Shown: positions 11,113 through 24,053, numbered from the stretch's first letter. The stretch: 64,000 nucleotides of DNA from Inonotus obliquus (GCA_032164295.1 JAJHTX010000001.1:1054001-1118000); one strand, 5' to 3'. Made by a program: numbers and translations. Notes: generated from the sequence alone by a model not told the origin.

Positions 11113-13472
11113 GACGGTGGTTCTCGCAGTACTGGTCGAAAGAGGGTGTTCTCTCGGCTTCGATTCCGAGGCAGAATTTCGATTGAGATGCCTTGGAGCA
11201 CGCCATGCCAAGCATCTCGTGGTTCAGCGGGAGACACAACGATAATCAGCGCGTCTATTGATTCCTGATCAATCAGCTCAATAGGGAGACACTTCACTGC
11301 CTTTATGAGGACCAGCAACATGTTTCTTCTTGTGGCGTAGAGCTCATTCTGCCCAACTCGTCAGCTGACCAGATCGACTCGACACGTGGTACAATTTGGA
11401 CCAAGACAAAAAGTCCCTTTCCTAATTCCATTTCTTGAAACACTTTTGAACTTTTGTTCGTGCTCAAGACCCGAACGGAGGGACTTTTCAATCTGTTTTA
11501 GTATATCCAGGAGGTAAATTATCCGAAACAATCATTTTCATACTCGTCCATTTTGATCCGTGACCCGCAGCCCGATCGAGCATTCACCTTCATTCATATC
11601 TCCGCTTCCTCGACGTCTCCAGTGTCAAGATAGTCGAGGGTTGTTCATCTGCAGGTGGACCAACGGAGGTTCCCAAAGTCTTCGGAAGTGCCTCGGCTTC
11701 ATTCTTGGCTCGAAGGGACTCAGAATACTATAGACTCATGTCTCGGCCGATTTTGGACCAAACTCCAGCGGGTCCGATTATCGGAATGGCTAGCACTTTG
11801 TATTGCACTGATGCTCTTATTCAGTTCTGATTAATACCTCCCCATCTTTAATCAGTGAAAACCGTGGAGCTGCTTCCCCTGCTGATTTCCACTTAACTTC
11901 CGTGGCAGCGCTCGATTACGGATCGACCTATCATGTTCCACGATTGGTTTGAGTCCCCTTCCTCAGACTCGTGCATGGCCTCTTCTAGCGCCTCCCGAAA
12001 TCGTATCATGGATCAAATTGCATCCAATCATCCAGGGGTTCACCAGGTGCGCAACAAGTATTTTATATGAATAGTGACACGAAGAAATCAATCGTCAGAT
12101 TCTGAAGAGCCTTCTAGGATGGAGTATCTTCAGGACGTAGTTCTGGAACAGGACCACGGCTCACACATGCAGACTTGATTTCATCGAAAGAGACTTGCTC
12201 CTTGCCTACCAGTACATATCTGTTGATAGCACTAGTGGTTGCTCGCATTTGCAAGCAATCAGGGCCGCTGAAGGGATTCAAGGACCAATGATTCAAAGGA
12301 GGTCGGACAACGCTATGCGGAATTTGGGATTGTCAACAACCGCAGCACGATAACAATTCCATCCAAGTTGTTTCCTCAAACGAGGCAAACATGGCGGCGC
12401 TTGTCGACGATCCCGAGTGCCCTTGGTGCTGGCTGGCTAACCTCCGACTTTGGCCTTCAGGACAATCCGGAAGCGGTCCTGCAACCCGTCCTCATGAGCT
12501 ACTCGGTAGCATCCTTTGCAAAGACTGGTGTGGCTTGACGTATCCGCAAAGAGATCCGCTGTGAACTCATGTGACTCCGGTGCCTACTGAAGCCTAATAA
12601 AGAATAGGATTAGTCCATGGACTAGGATGTGATGATGGTGGCGTTGCAGATTCTAGGAACTGCAATGAGTGCGGTCACCTCTCCGGGATGCATATTGAAG
12701 TGCTTGTGGTTTGGCTTGGGAACACAGTCTCTATTCGTCCGATACACAATTGCTTCGACGTAGCCTCGCTCACGTGTTGGTGAATACAAGGATTTATAGT
12801 GGTTGAGTGTCATTAATAGGTCTCACAGGCAGGGATTGCAGGATTGCTGAAGGGCGAGGGGACGTCTTTGGGGCCCTTCATTGCTCCGAAGCTATCTGGA
12901 AGAGATTGATATGGAGTAAGTAGTCCACGAGAATGAGGAATTTTCGTATGGCTGGAAGCGTAGCTTGGCCGCGAAACGCGGATCAATGATGACGAGCCAC
13001 GAAGTGATTGGTTCGAGTCAGACCATCACAAAATCGAGCCGCTAGGACTTCTGCAGGAGTCAGCTACACTCGAGTCGAGAGCTCGGGATCAGCAAGGATG
13101 GAGCAATTCCCATTGGGACTTATGGGATGCTGTGTTATACAGTAAGAGCCTGTTTCAGGCCGCACGTGAAATCGATCTGGTCAATTGAGCAGGGCGACTC
13201 GGTGCTATGAGGTAAAATCATCCTTATGCACATGCTGTGATCGACCAAGGGAGGTCGTTTAAGCTGATTGATCGGATCAATGGAAACAAATATTGGAACG
13301 GAATAGATATTCCCCATGACCCATGTATGTACTCATGTGGACGCTTGTGTACAACCACTCGAAATGCTTGGCAAGGCATATTCCGAAAAGTTTCCAAGGT
13401 CTGATTCAAGAAAGAAACGAGAAAACCTTCTTCATATAATCGCACTATTAGAGAAACCCCTCCAGCACCATC
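11113..13472. other. Gap between inverted APH-like copies; coding-looking fragments only
   Basis: No gene can be supported. Several short open stretches have a coding-like composition but match nothing I recognise. They include a plus frame at about 11565-11829 containing VPKVFGSASASFLARRDSEY, a plus frame at about 12320-12539 (WLTSDFGLQDNPEAV), a minus frame at 12622-12813 and a plus frame at about 12955-13190 (DEPRSDWFESDHHKIEPLG). Stops and missing starts separate them. They may be relics of genes broken when the APH-like copies duplicated, or chance frames. Confidence 0.4.
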
Positions 13473-14465
13473 ATGGCGCCCTCCCTTATCGCAAGACTTT
13501 CAGACAAGCAAGCCATTGCAGAGGCCCGGATTGTTGCAGAAAAATATTGCTACTCCGCGCCAGTCTCTTCGCGAGTTTTCGCACATCAAGGATGTTACAG
13601 CAAAACAACTTGTGTAACGCTCGAGGATGGAAGCGAAGCTATTGTCCAGTTCAAGGATAACGATATCGATACCACGAAGGTCGCACTCGCAAGAAGGTTT
13701 CTCGGAGAGATTGTTCCGTACACGATCGCCGCTGAATCCCACAAGGCCAACTATGTGTACATTTCCGATGTCATTAAGGGTGCTATGTGGTCCAACTGCG
13801 ACTTGACTATCGAACAACAGTGCCATGTTGCATCTCAACTTGGAGATCTTCTACCACGGTGTATGATCGACTCAGAGAGCGCAGGAGTGGTCGATTTCTT
13901 TGTCATTCCCCGTTTAAAGCGTATTCTACTCAAGGACGATATCGTACACGCTATGCTGAGGGAGAAGATGGAGGTGCTTCTCGCCGAGTGCGAACATCTC
14001 AAGAGTTTGCCACTTGCCCTGTGCCATATCGATTTGAACGCTCGAAACGTACGTACTTATAATCTTTTCCCTGCTTTTACCAGCCAGTCTCATGATCCTT
14101 CGCAGATACTGCTTGACGAGAGTGGGGACATAGTTGGACTAGTGGACTGGGAGCAAGCAGCATTGCTGCCGATAGGCTCAAATGCTTGGTGTATCCGCCT
14201 CCTGAGCGTTGCCAATAGGCGGGGCGAGGACTTCGAGTCGGAGAAATCGGTGCCAATGGCAGAAGCCTTCTGGAAAGCATTTGTTACAAGATTGCCCGAG
14301 AACCTTCGACCACACCAGGGTGCCATCATCTCCGCCATGCAAGTGGGACTCATTATGAGCGAATTCTATGGCGGTGCAACTCTCGGCGATGACCGCCAAT
14401 CTCTGATCTTTAACAGATTGGAATGGCTCCAGAGAATCATCGTTCCATTAAATACGGATGTGTGA
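13473..14465 (+). CDS. Aminoglycoside-phosphotransferase-like kinase, copy B (311 aa)
   Basis: Close paralogue of copy A with the same architecture: exon 13473-14048 (576 nt), intron 14049-14105 (57 nt, GTACGT..CGCAG), exon 14106-14465 (360 nt). The catalytic loop LCHIDLNARN and the later GLVDWEQAALLPIGSN are intact, so it is predicted to be active. The intron length is a multiple of three and has no stop, so an unspliced message would encode 330 aa with a 19-residue insert right after the catalytic Asn192. The upstream 300 bp contain no TATA box that I can identify confidently. The gap to copy C is 438 bp and holds no gene. Confidence 0.85.
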   Translation: MAPSLIARLSDKQAIAEARIVAEKYCYSAPVSSRVFAHQGCYSKTTCVTLEDGSEAIVQFKDNDIDTTKVALARRFLGEIVPYTIAAESHKANYVYISDVIKGAMWSNCDLTIEQQCHVASQLGDLLPRCMIDSESAGVVDFFVIPRLKRILLKDDIVHAMLREKMEVLLAECEHLKSLPLALCHIDLNARNVRTYNLFPAFTSQSHDPSQILLDESGDIVGLVDWEQAALLPIGSNAWCIRLLSVANRRGEDFESEKSVPMAEAFWKAFVTRLPENLRPHQGAIISAMQVGLIMSEFYGGATLGDDRQSLIFNRLEWLQRIIVPLNTDV

Positions 14466-14903
14466 CTTTTGTCGTATATAGCATGCAACCACGACAAGTC
14501 CACTGCAATACTCCAAGGCGTCAAATATGGAGTGGACTGTTTAGCATTAGTAATACAAAGGGGACGGCCATGCTTGACACAATGCGGATTGCTTCGCGCT
14601 GACTCTTATGCGCGAGCCCATGATAGAAAGAACCATCGTGGTGCCCGTATCAGAAACCATCGTGTCTGTGTATGCGCACTGCCATGACATTCTCGGCATC
14701 AAATAGTACGAAACAGTCATCGCGTTTGTTCTTTTTGAGTCTGAGCGCTTGTGTAATGTATAACGAAGACACGTTTTCTTCGATCTTGGGAGAATCTTGG
14801 CGCAGAATCCGGGAAGCCCAGAGCACCGTTTACCCTCCGTGGTTCGGTTCGAGAGGGCTTTCTATAGCACTCACCACGCGACGATATTATTGACGCGTCC
14901 ACA

Positions 14904-15887
14904 ATGCCGCCCGTTCTTATCGCGAAGCTCACCGAAAAGCAAGCCATTGCAGAAGCTCGAGCTGTTGCAAAAAGATACTGCTACTCTGCTCCCGTGTCGT
15001 CGCGAATGTTCGAAGACCAAGGGATGCTTAGCAAAACGACTTGCGTAACGCTAGAAGATGGGAGCGAGGTCATCGTTCAGTTCAAGGATAATGAAATAGA
15101 TACGACAAAAATGGCGCTTGCAAGAGGTTTTCTTGGGGAGATCGTCCCGTTTACGTTCCTAGGGAGAACGTCCAAAACCAATTTTGCATATGTCTCCGAT
15201 GCCATCAAGGGTGCTATGTGGTACGATCGCGAATGCACCGTCGAGCAGAATATCCAAGTTGCATCACAGCTCGGTGATTTCTTGCCCCGTTGCTTGATTA
15301 ACTCAGAGAGCGTTGGAGTGGTCGATTTCTTCATCATCTCTCGCTTGAAGCGTATATTACTCAAGGAGAGCATTCCTCACGCTCCGCTGAGGGAGAAGAT
15401 GGAGGCTCTCCTCGGCGAATGCGAAGGCCTTAAGGTCCTACCACTCGCTTTGTGCCATAACGACCTCAACGGGCGGAAGGTAAGTTTGTTCTTATGCCAT
15501 GCTCCATGCTCTGATGCCCCGAGCTAGATGCTTCTCGATGAAAATTACAAAATCGTTGGCATAGTAGATTGGGAACAAGCCGAGATACTGCCAATAGGCT
15601 CCAATGCATGGTGCATCCGGTACCTGAGCGTCGATATTACTCGCGGAAATGATGTTACATCGGAAAAGTCGTTGCGCATGGCAGAGGCGTTCTGGAAGGC
15701 TTTTGTCGCACGTTTACCGGATAGCGTCCAACCACATCAGCGTATTATCGTCACCGCCATGCAGGTGGGATTCATATTGAGCACTTCCTTTGGTTGCGGA
15801 TTTCCCGACGAGGACGAACTACCCCGAATCTTTGATAGGATAGAGTGGCTCGAGAGGACCTTTGTTCCGTTGTGTGAGGCTGCTTAA
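14904..15887 (+). CDS. Aminoglycoside-phosphotransferase-like protein, copy C with altered catalytic loop
   Basis: Third paralogue, tandem with B: exon 14904-15479 (576 nt), intron 15480-15527 (48 nt, GTAAGT..CTAG), exon 15528-15887 (360 nt), 311 aa. N-lobe EVIVQFKDNEIDTTK and GIVDWEQAEILPIGSN are kept, but the catalytic loop reads LCHNDLNGRK where A and B have LCHIDLNARN. The Asn192 expected to hold magnesium is Lys. The codon change coincides with the exon end, which becomes a perfect AAG|GTAAGT donor. The frame is otherwise fully open, so the protein may be a pseudokinase or have changed chemistry rather than being a dead gene. Confidence 0.82.
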
Positions 15888-18800
15888 TGCATCCCCCCGA
15901 TAGACCGTTATCGGAAGGTTTGTTTGAAGAGAAGAGAAAGGGAGCACGCAGCACGTGATCGCGTCTGCTTCCGGTCCGATCATCGTGGTAGAGGGATTCT
16001 TGCCACCTGCGTTCTTTCTGTATCGATATTCTCTTTCACTTAATCTCAATGCATATCATCGCTATCCATCCTGCGCTTCTGGGATGGTCTATGGTATGAC
16101 AAGGTTACGACGCGGATTCAAGGCTAGAAAGAGTTTATGTGGAAATCATGCCTCCACAACTGCTCAGCGATAATGGATTCCCTAGGGTCAACATTGCTGA
16201 ACATGTTTGCTCTCGGCTCTCCTGTTACGTCACAAGGACGCCTATGGAGGCCGTGAAATTGACGTAGTCGGAGGATGGTGCTATTGAAAAGGAAAGTACA
16301 ACACGGGGACTGGTTGGCAAGGGGTCACGCGCAAGGATGACGGTAAGTACGTTGAGTTTCCAAAGACTAGAGTCCATGTGCTCTGCACTTTCGTTGTGAA
16401 TGGTCTCGCTCATGTTATCTCAGATACCTCGGTGGAAGCGCTGTGGATGATATGGATAGCTCTTCTGGATCAACTCGCTGGTGACTGCTCTGTCGTCAAC
16501 TTGAACTATTTGAGTCCTCTGGTTATGCGCATCCAGTAGTCAAGCAGCTGAACTTATCTTTGGTTCTCCAGTTATCCGACTTATCATATCGGAAACCGTG
16601 AGTGAGAGTCCATTTTCGTGCGGTTGGCAATCCAGCGTGCATTGATCACCCTTGCTTAAAATGTTAAGCAGCCTATGCCCTCGGAGTTTGCCTTTATTTT
16701 ATTGAATTCTCGCTGAGATTAGTGCCACCTTCATTCCACGCATTAATGACTGACACTTCCGTATTACTCACAGAAGCTGCTGAAGGTGCGACTATACTTT
16801 ATTCTCTGGCAATTCCTGAACCGCATACGAGAGGAAGCATTAACCAGAACCTCACGAAAGCCATGCCACATCAGCTTCCCCTAGAATTTATGACGCCATC
16901 GCATTCAGACAAATGCCTTCTGGGGTTTGTTTCCTTCCGCAGACTCAACCCTTTCTGCTTCATCTTCTTGCGCGAAGAGCTTGTTCCTGGTATCACCGCC
17001 CGCTCATCATCCCACTCCGTAATTACTAGCCAGGAGTCGGGCCTTATCCTCGGAGTCGACAAAGAATCCCTATCTTTCTCCACTTTCGAGGTGCGAACTC
17101 AATCAAGTGAAGAGCCTGTGGGAATCGGATGCTCTATTCTTGATATTCGGGTCGCTGTGTACTGCTTCCCGCATTCGTCGACGCAGACACAGTAAGCGGT
17201 CGCGTTCTTTTATTCATTAAGTGACAAGTTTGTCTGCGAATACAGGTAATAGCTAACGAAGTCGAATAATTTGACATTCTTCAAATTGCTTCGAGAAGAC
17301 AAAGCCTGGGCTTTGAAGAGCCCACGACGTCATCTGCCGCAGAGGATTAGCCTTCCACGCCGATGTCCCCGTGAGACACAGTTCTAGTGTCTACAGGACT
17401 GTGTCTACAAGCGAGCCCAGACCTAAAGCTGAGTATCCTTCCATCTATATGTGTTGGATTCCGTGCGTTCAGAAACCTCAGGTGAGAAGATTTTGTGCTG
17501 TCTGGTGTCAGCTAGAAGCAGGCCTCCTGTTCGTCACTGCCCCTGCCCTGCAGGAATGTCACGTCATATAGGAAAGCACACATATCTTCCACCGGCCTCA
17601 TGCTTGTTGATTTCGGTATTTGGAATATCACGAACGTAAAGATAATGTCAACCTCATCCGTGCTTATGTGTATGCAGAGGCATTCGTGGGCCACGAATCC
17701 TAGTGCATTGGAAAACCTCGGAACCCGTGGTCGATAAGTCAATGCGTACTTGATTGATGCCCTGAAAGAATCTTCTGGCAGGAGCACTGTAAGACAGACG
17801 CAACAGTCTAACATATTCTTCGGACCTCCGGACATTCGCATGTTCAGATACGGTCGAGAAACTCGAATTCCAGGGAAACGTGGGGACAAAACTTTCTGCT
17901 ATTGCCTCCTCAGCCTCTTAGTCACCCCAACGCAGTCGTCGGCCGACAGTTTGGTTGGCTGACGAGCTTCCGCGGTCGATCGATATGCCATCCGTTACTA
18001 GTGATGAGGGTTTTGATCCGTGATTTTTGACTTCGGACTAGTCATTATCCTCGTACTTCCGAAGGCTCCGAAGTGTATGCATCCCCTCCGAGTCTCAGCA
18101 ATCGCGATCACCAATGAATGATGTTCCGAAAAACAATCGCTGTGAGCGCTGTGAGCACGAACAATCACTACTCGATGTATTGGGCTATTCACCTAGTCTA
18201 TTTGTAGCTATCTCTCTTATATTCTCACAAGAAAGAGAAAAATCCGTAAGCAATCTCACTAACAGAATCCGACAAAGCTCTAGCGTGGAAGACTATCCCT
18301 AATCCAAAGCATAAGCTTGCTGGCTTATTCTCAGCCAGGCACATCCAGTCCTCGTGTTTCGACGTTCCAGCGTTTCATGGAATCTTGATGCAGACCCACA
18401 GACTGAGAAAACTCATCCAAAAGTGAGTTGTTGGTGACGCTTCTAGCTCGTACCTTCAAACGAAGCGGTAAATAGCTCTCTGGAGACACGAAACTCTGCG
18501 TTGCTACAGTTCCGGAGAAGAGGTAGCGTTCAGATCCAGCCTTATGTCGCGAGCATCGAGGCCTGCCGCCTAGAGTCGCCTGAGCAGCAAATAGCACAAA
18601 GCATGGCCGCGGAACATTCTCAGACTCAGCTAACATGAGAACGACTTACCTCGACTTGGAACTTACATTCAAAGCTACAGAGCACTTTTTGCCAGACAGC
18701 CAGACGGGAGAAAATAAAGCTAGACAGGCAAACAAAGTACGTTTACTTTTTGACAGGTTGAAGCGTCGTCGAGATTCTGACGTGAGAGACAGAATATAAC

Positions 18801-21800
18801 TCAAGACCGCAACAGCCGCGATAGGCTACTGTTTCGAGGATCGAAGCTCCTAAGCACTTGGGAATTTTAGAAGGCGACAAGAAGGATGCCCTAACCGAAC
18901 CAGGTTTTCACAAGGTTGTGTACAGTAGGGACGAGTGCGCTGAACTTTCATGGTGGTAGTAAGGCCTCCTGAAGATCACTTTTGGAAAGGTGTGTCCGGT
19001 GACCTGTGAGATTCCATGCGGGCTGCGGGTTCGGTGCGACTCGTGTCCTCAGGTTCAAGCCAGAAAGACGGCTTCGTGAGCCTCGAGGCGGACTAATGTA
19101 TAGCATCAGATCATGATCTGCAAAAAGAAGCCAGGACTGTTGAGCAAGCAATAGAATAATACCCTATCAGTGACGAACTCTGAAAGACTTGCCCCTAATT
19201 TGGGTCCTTTTCGGACGAATATGTGTTCAGCTCAGACGGATTCCATTCCGTTTCTGAGTTCCGCGATTTCCTGAGCCTGAGATGAGGTGAGTTGTCCCTA
19301 GGAAAATGTCGTCATTATCTTTCTCTCACTTTACTTTGACTGGTCTCATATGAGAAATCCCGTGAAAAGATGAGGTTCTGCCAATAGTGAGGTGCTTCCC
19401 TGAGATGTGGTGATGATTAATATGCATATATCACCTTCTAGACAGACTTTCTACGCGATATCTAGGTGAACACCTGACAATGCGTACACCTGGGAAGCAG
19501 ATGGGAAGAAATAGCGAGGTGATGGACGGAAAAGATGAGAAAGTCAACTGAATATTGATAGTGAGCTCGTTTCGCCTGAATGCAAATATGTCTTCCTTTG
19601 ATCCGTTGCAGCCCCTTCCGTCGAAAAATCTAGATGGTACGGTGCAATTGAATGAGTCAGCCTCCCGACTACTTCGCGCCATTCGTCCGTTCGCCCATTC
19701 AGAAGTATAAATGGATGCTTTTGAATACATCTCAGAACTTTGAGTCGATCAAGTCTCTTTTGCACGGATGTTTCATTTCCGGTTCCGTGCCCGCCCCCCG
19801 CAATATCAATACGATATCGTAGACCGGATCAAAGACGAATTAGACATTATTGAAGCAGATTGAAGGAAGATCAAAACAGAATGGGGAAAGTTCAGGAGGA
19901 GAATGATTAGGAGGTGGTGAATTGGAAAGGGGAGGCCGGTGCGGGGCAACCGAAATGTCCTGTGCTCAGGAGCAAGAGCGGATGGTTCCGAGTTGTGCTA
20001 AGTGCTATAGTGGAGTGGAGCATACTCGTAAGTAGTACATACTTTATTTGGTGAATCGGAAGAGGGAAGAAGAGCACCAAGCATCCAGTATGGGTAGGTT
20101 CTCCGGCTTTGGGCTTTGGCTTCGGCTTCTCTGGCTTCTCTGGATAGGACAAGAAACTCTCGGACTCTCGGAGTACCGGATCAATGTTCTTGACAAGAGC
20201 ATGCATGTTCTTCGCCCGTCCTGTAACTTCGGCACTTCGGCTACGCCCTGAGTCGGAGAGTTTTGTCACCGGATGAACTCGGCAGTAGTCGGCGGTACGG
20301 CGGGCTTAATGCTTCATGCTCAGATGCGGTGTGAGTGTGGTCAAGCGAAGACCATTTCGCGAATAAAGTCGGAGATAGAGGAACTTAGGCATAGAAACGA
20401 CGACTGACGACATTCGAACGGAATGCAAGAGCAAGATACCTACCCCTGCAAAACTCGTACCTTCTCATACAGTATGCATCAGTGCGGACGTTCGGGACGC
20501 TCTTGTGCTAGTGTTAGCACGAGTGGAGCTGCATGCTGCATGCCGCAGGGCTCGAAGAAAAGAATTCGTAGGTAATAAGCGGTGTGTCTTCGGGCCGTTT
20601 CTTTTGCGTTTGCGATAAACGCGAGGGAAAGCGGCGTAGTCCTGCATTTTGATAGGTTCGTCGTCGGGCGTTTTAGATATCGACCCTGGCGCGTGATAAC
20701 GATATTCATAATCGACTACACAAACAGCGTCGACGCTGTTGGTTGGATGGGTGGGGAGCACGTTTGACGGGGAAAATAACCGGTCAGACACGTTCGACGG
20801 CAGATATATTTGTGTGGGATGGAGACAAATTTTAATCGGCGCTTGAATAGAAGAAACTGTGCCACCCACCCCAATCCCCTACGATTCGTTCGCGTTCGTC
20901 AACATCAACATCAACAAAGTGCCACGGCCACACACACTACATAGTACTCACACAGGCACTCAACGCGTCAACCAGCTGATTCAACACAAAAAAGTCGTAC
21001 GAGGTTGGACGGCAAGCAGAGAAAAGACATTCATACAGTGATACACGATGCAACACGTGTTTCACATGGTATTACTGGCTGGCAATATTCGAATATGGAT
21101 ACGGACGTGGTTCATCCGTGTCCGTGAGCATCGAAAAGCTGACCGTTAGTTAGGAGTTTAGGACCGTATATACATTATCGCCGGTCCGCCATGAGTCTTT
21201 TGCGGAACTCGTGGACTCGTGGGCTCGTGGCATCCACCCACCTATCACCCTAGGCCTCCTATTCAAGTCCTTTTCAGTTCTGAGATTCCTCTCTTTTGGC
21301 ATTCACATTTTCATCTTGTGTATCTTCATCTTGGCATCGCCTAGTACTAATCGCTTTTCTTTCCAAGTTGGTGTTTCTCTGAAGATCTTCTCGGTTCCAG
21401 TCACCCTTACGGCTCATGGAAGAATTGGAAGAACTGAAGAAGTGATAGAAAGGCCGTTCAAGACCGAGCGCGCGCGCTTGTCTGCTCGTCTGCATTCAAG
21501 TATGGCACCAATCAACAAACCAAAGATGATCAAAGAGTCTTGGAACGGGCGAACGGGCGAACAGAGGCGAACAGAAAGATAGACGGAAGCTAATTTCTGT
21601 ATCGTCGACAAGACTTTTCAAGGGAAGTAAAGAGATAAAGGGAACAAAAGGAGACCGACTTGAACTATGGGACTATGGACTATTGGGAGCGACGTTTCCC
21701 GTCCGTGAGCGCCTCGGGGGAACCTTAGTTGTTATAATTATCTATGTTCACTCCTCGTTGTGTTTGCGTTTGCGTTTGCGCCACTGTGTACCTATCTGCT

Positions 21801-24053
21801 ATTCAAACGGACAGGTCGGGGCCAAAAACGCTGAGCCGACTTCTTCCTTTCTCTCTTCCCACTATTCTTGTAATGCCGTTCGCCGGTACCGTGTTTGCCT
21901 ATCGCCTTTCTCCAACTCAATTCTGCATCAGACTGAGCAGATCCGACAGACTGAATCCGCGTGTCCCCCTTTACCTTCTCCTTCTATCAAGTCGGATTTC
22001 AAAGATGTTAAAAAGGCGCAAGAAGAGAGAAGCTAGGTGAAAGAGGTTTTAGGAACCTGGGTGTCTCCGAGTTGACCTGGCCTTTTGACTGTTTTCCGGT
22101 CAAAGGGGGTGCTTTGATCTTTACCAGTGGATAATTTTGTAGACACCTGCTTTCATGCAGGGTCGTGCGGGCGTGGACGATCTCTCCCTGCCGTATGTCG
22201 TGCACCCGGGGGTTTCACTGCAGGTGCGGGAAGCACCTGCCTACATATGCTCGATGGCAGCTAAACATACCACCGACCGTCAGATTTCCTACATTGACGG
22301 AGTCTAGACGCAGTCGGGAGATGGGAGATGGGAGACGTGGGATGGGATTGTGATATTGCGAGTCCGCGGCCGTCGCCGTTCGCGTTCCCATCGGAGGCGG
22401 CATTATGCACGCGGTATTCGAAGCCGAAGTAGACACTGGTCTTCCCCTTCCTCGATCGAATCCTCCAATGCCACATAGCGACTTGCCAAGCCAAGTCCTT
22501 ACTGGTCACTACACCCGACGTACACTCATAACGCACGACGCACGTCTCCCTAGCATCGCTCTATCATCTTCGCGTTTGTTTAGCAACCAGCTCAACTGTT
22601 TCGGATAGTTTTCTCGTATGTGGCTAGCGAATAATTTACATGTATCTCTTGGCGTCGCGAATAAAGTAATATCACTGGCATTTCCGACGAGCGGTTATGC
22701 GGTTATAGTTGTGCGGTTATGAGGTATCGTATCGACGAGGCGGGGCAAGGAAACTTTCATGCACGCATACTGCATACCTATCAATTACTGTACCTATCTC
22801 ATCTCTACCGTCCCCGAATACGACGCATCATCACGCACCATATAAGACCAAGACGGAATAGGACATAACGCAATCTAAATCAGCCCTTTCCGTTCAGTCG
22901 GGATCTGTAGAATTGTGTTTGAATATATGTATATGTAGATATACATAAATTATATCAATCTTCATGATCGTGATCGGCTTTAATATGCCAAAGGGGGGTC
23001 AAAAAAGGTCAACAGCGTCAAAAGAGATCTAACTACTCGAGCGTGCGTCTCTGCGTCTAAAACTCGGCGAAAAAAATATTGGAAATTCGGCGAAAAGGAA
23101 AAGAAACACACGAGAATATTAGCGTCCAACGAACCGAAAACGTTGTCACCCCCTACATGCTACATGCATACTTCGCCTCGAGTTTCCAATTTTCCCACCT
23201 ATTCCCAGGCGATCATATCAAAGTCCTATATTACTATGAACTAGACTAGAAGCTCTCCATGGAGAAAGAAACGAGGCGAAACACAGACACAAAGATACCG
23301 GGTTGTATTCACACCATCCACGCATATAGAAACGGGGCTCAAGTCGGTAAGAACTTGTCGCCAGCCGGATGATTATCGTTAAACTCACTCCTTGCTCTCA
23401 ATAAAGATGTGCAAAAGAAGAGAGAAGAGTGAGAAGAGGTAAATGCATAATAACGAATAACGAAATAAGTAAGAACCCTACTCAAGGTCGAGGTACGACT
23501 TCGGCTAAAGACGGACGGTGTGATATGAAAGTCGCATACCGCAAAGTGGCCAAAGCGCAAGAAAGTGCAAAGTGACGTCGTACAGTACAAATGCAAAGCA
23601 GAACAACGAACAAAGACAGAGCAGAAGAAAAGCTAAGTTGATAAAGTGATCAACGTTCCGGTGTCATGGTTATCATAGGCGAAAGCGTCTGTATTGAGGG
23701 GTTAGTGTTGAAGCATTGGGACAGAGCAAGGCGGGCATTGCAGTAATTGCACGGGTCACAGAACACCCCAGGGTCAAAATTGATCATGCAAATGCTAGTG
23801 ACAATTGGCAGGGTATAATAAGTGCCAAATGCAGCGAACAGGGGTTGCGGGTAGTGGGTCGTAGTTGTGAGATCGTGACAGCAAAAATAGCAAACGGCGG
23901 AAAAAAGAAGTAAAATAGTATATCGGTGGGGAGCAAGAGGGGGGAAAGAAATAACACTTAGGGATGCATTGAACAAAACGAGCTGAGAAATTACACCATG
24001 CACCCAACAACAAACTTCCAACATTTCATTTCTTCTTCTACACGCCCCCATAT
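15888..24053. other. Long gene-poor interval (about 8.2 kb)
   Basis: I find no gene that can be supported on either strand. The longest open frame is 157 codons (plus, 16722-17195) with no recognisable motif. Sequence texture changes along the interval. The part at 21200-22000 is pyrimidine-rich on plus with a short TTTGCG run near 21763-21779. The part at 22690-22722 carries a few GCGGTTAT units. The part at 22915-22960 is AT-rich. The segment just left of 24054 is the likely 3' UTR of the minus-strand gene at 24054-24752. Long UTRs, non-coding transcripts or decayed repeats are all possible. Confidence 0.5.

Noticed and set aside
11113..11211. 33-codon upstream extension of APH-like copy A
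   Set aside because: Copies B and C start at the equivalent of Met 11112; the extension has no counterpart in them.
10779..11321. 180-codon minus frame overlapping APH-like copy A
   Set aside because: It is a shifted frame over the real kinase exon, which has family motifs.
13010..13025. GGTTCGAGTC resembling a tRNA B box
   Set aside because: No A box or pairing acceptor stem in the 80 bp upstream.
16722..17195. 157-codon open frame on plus
   Set aside because: No recognisable motif, no supporting splice partner and unremarkable composition in a gene-poor region; length is compatible with chance.
20465..20869. 134-codon minus frame
   Set aside because: Low-complexity Arg/Thr/Ser sequence with no motif; treated as chance.
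21763..21779. TTTGCG repeat as a possible microsatellite of interest
   Set aside because: Only about three units; too short to be notable.
23650..24051. 133-codon minus frame just downstream of the 232-aa gene
   Set aside because: Composition is that of a pyrimidine-rich 3' UTR (Leu/Phe/Cys/Thr runs) and no motif is present.
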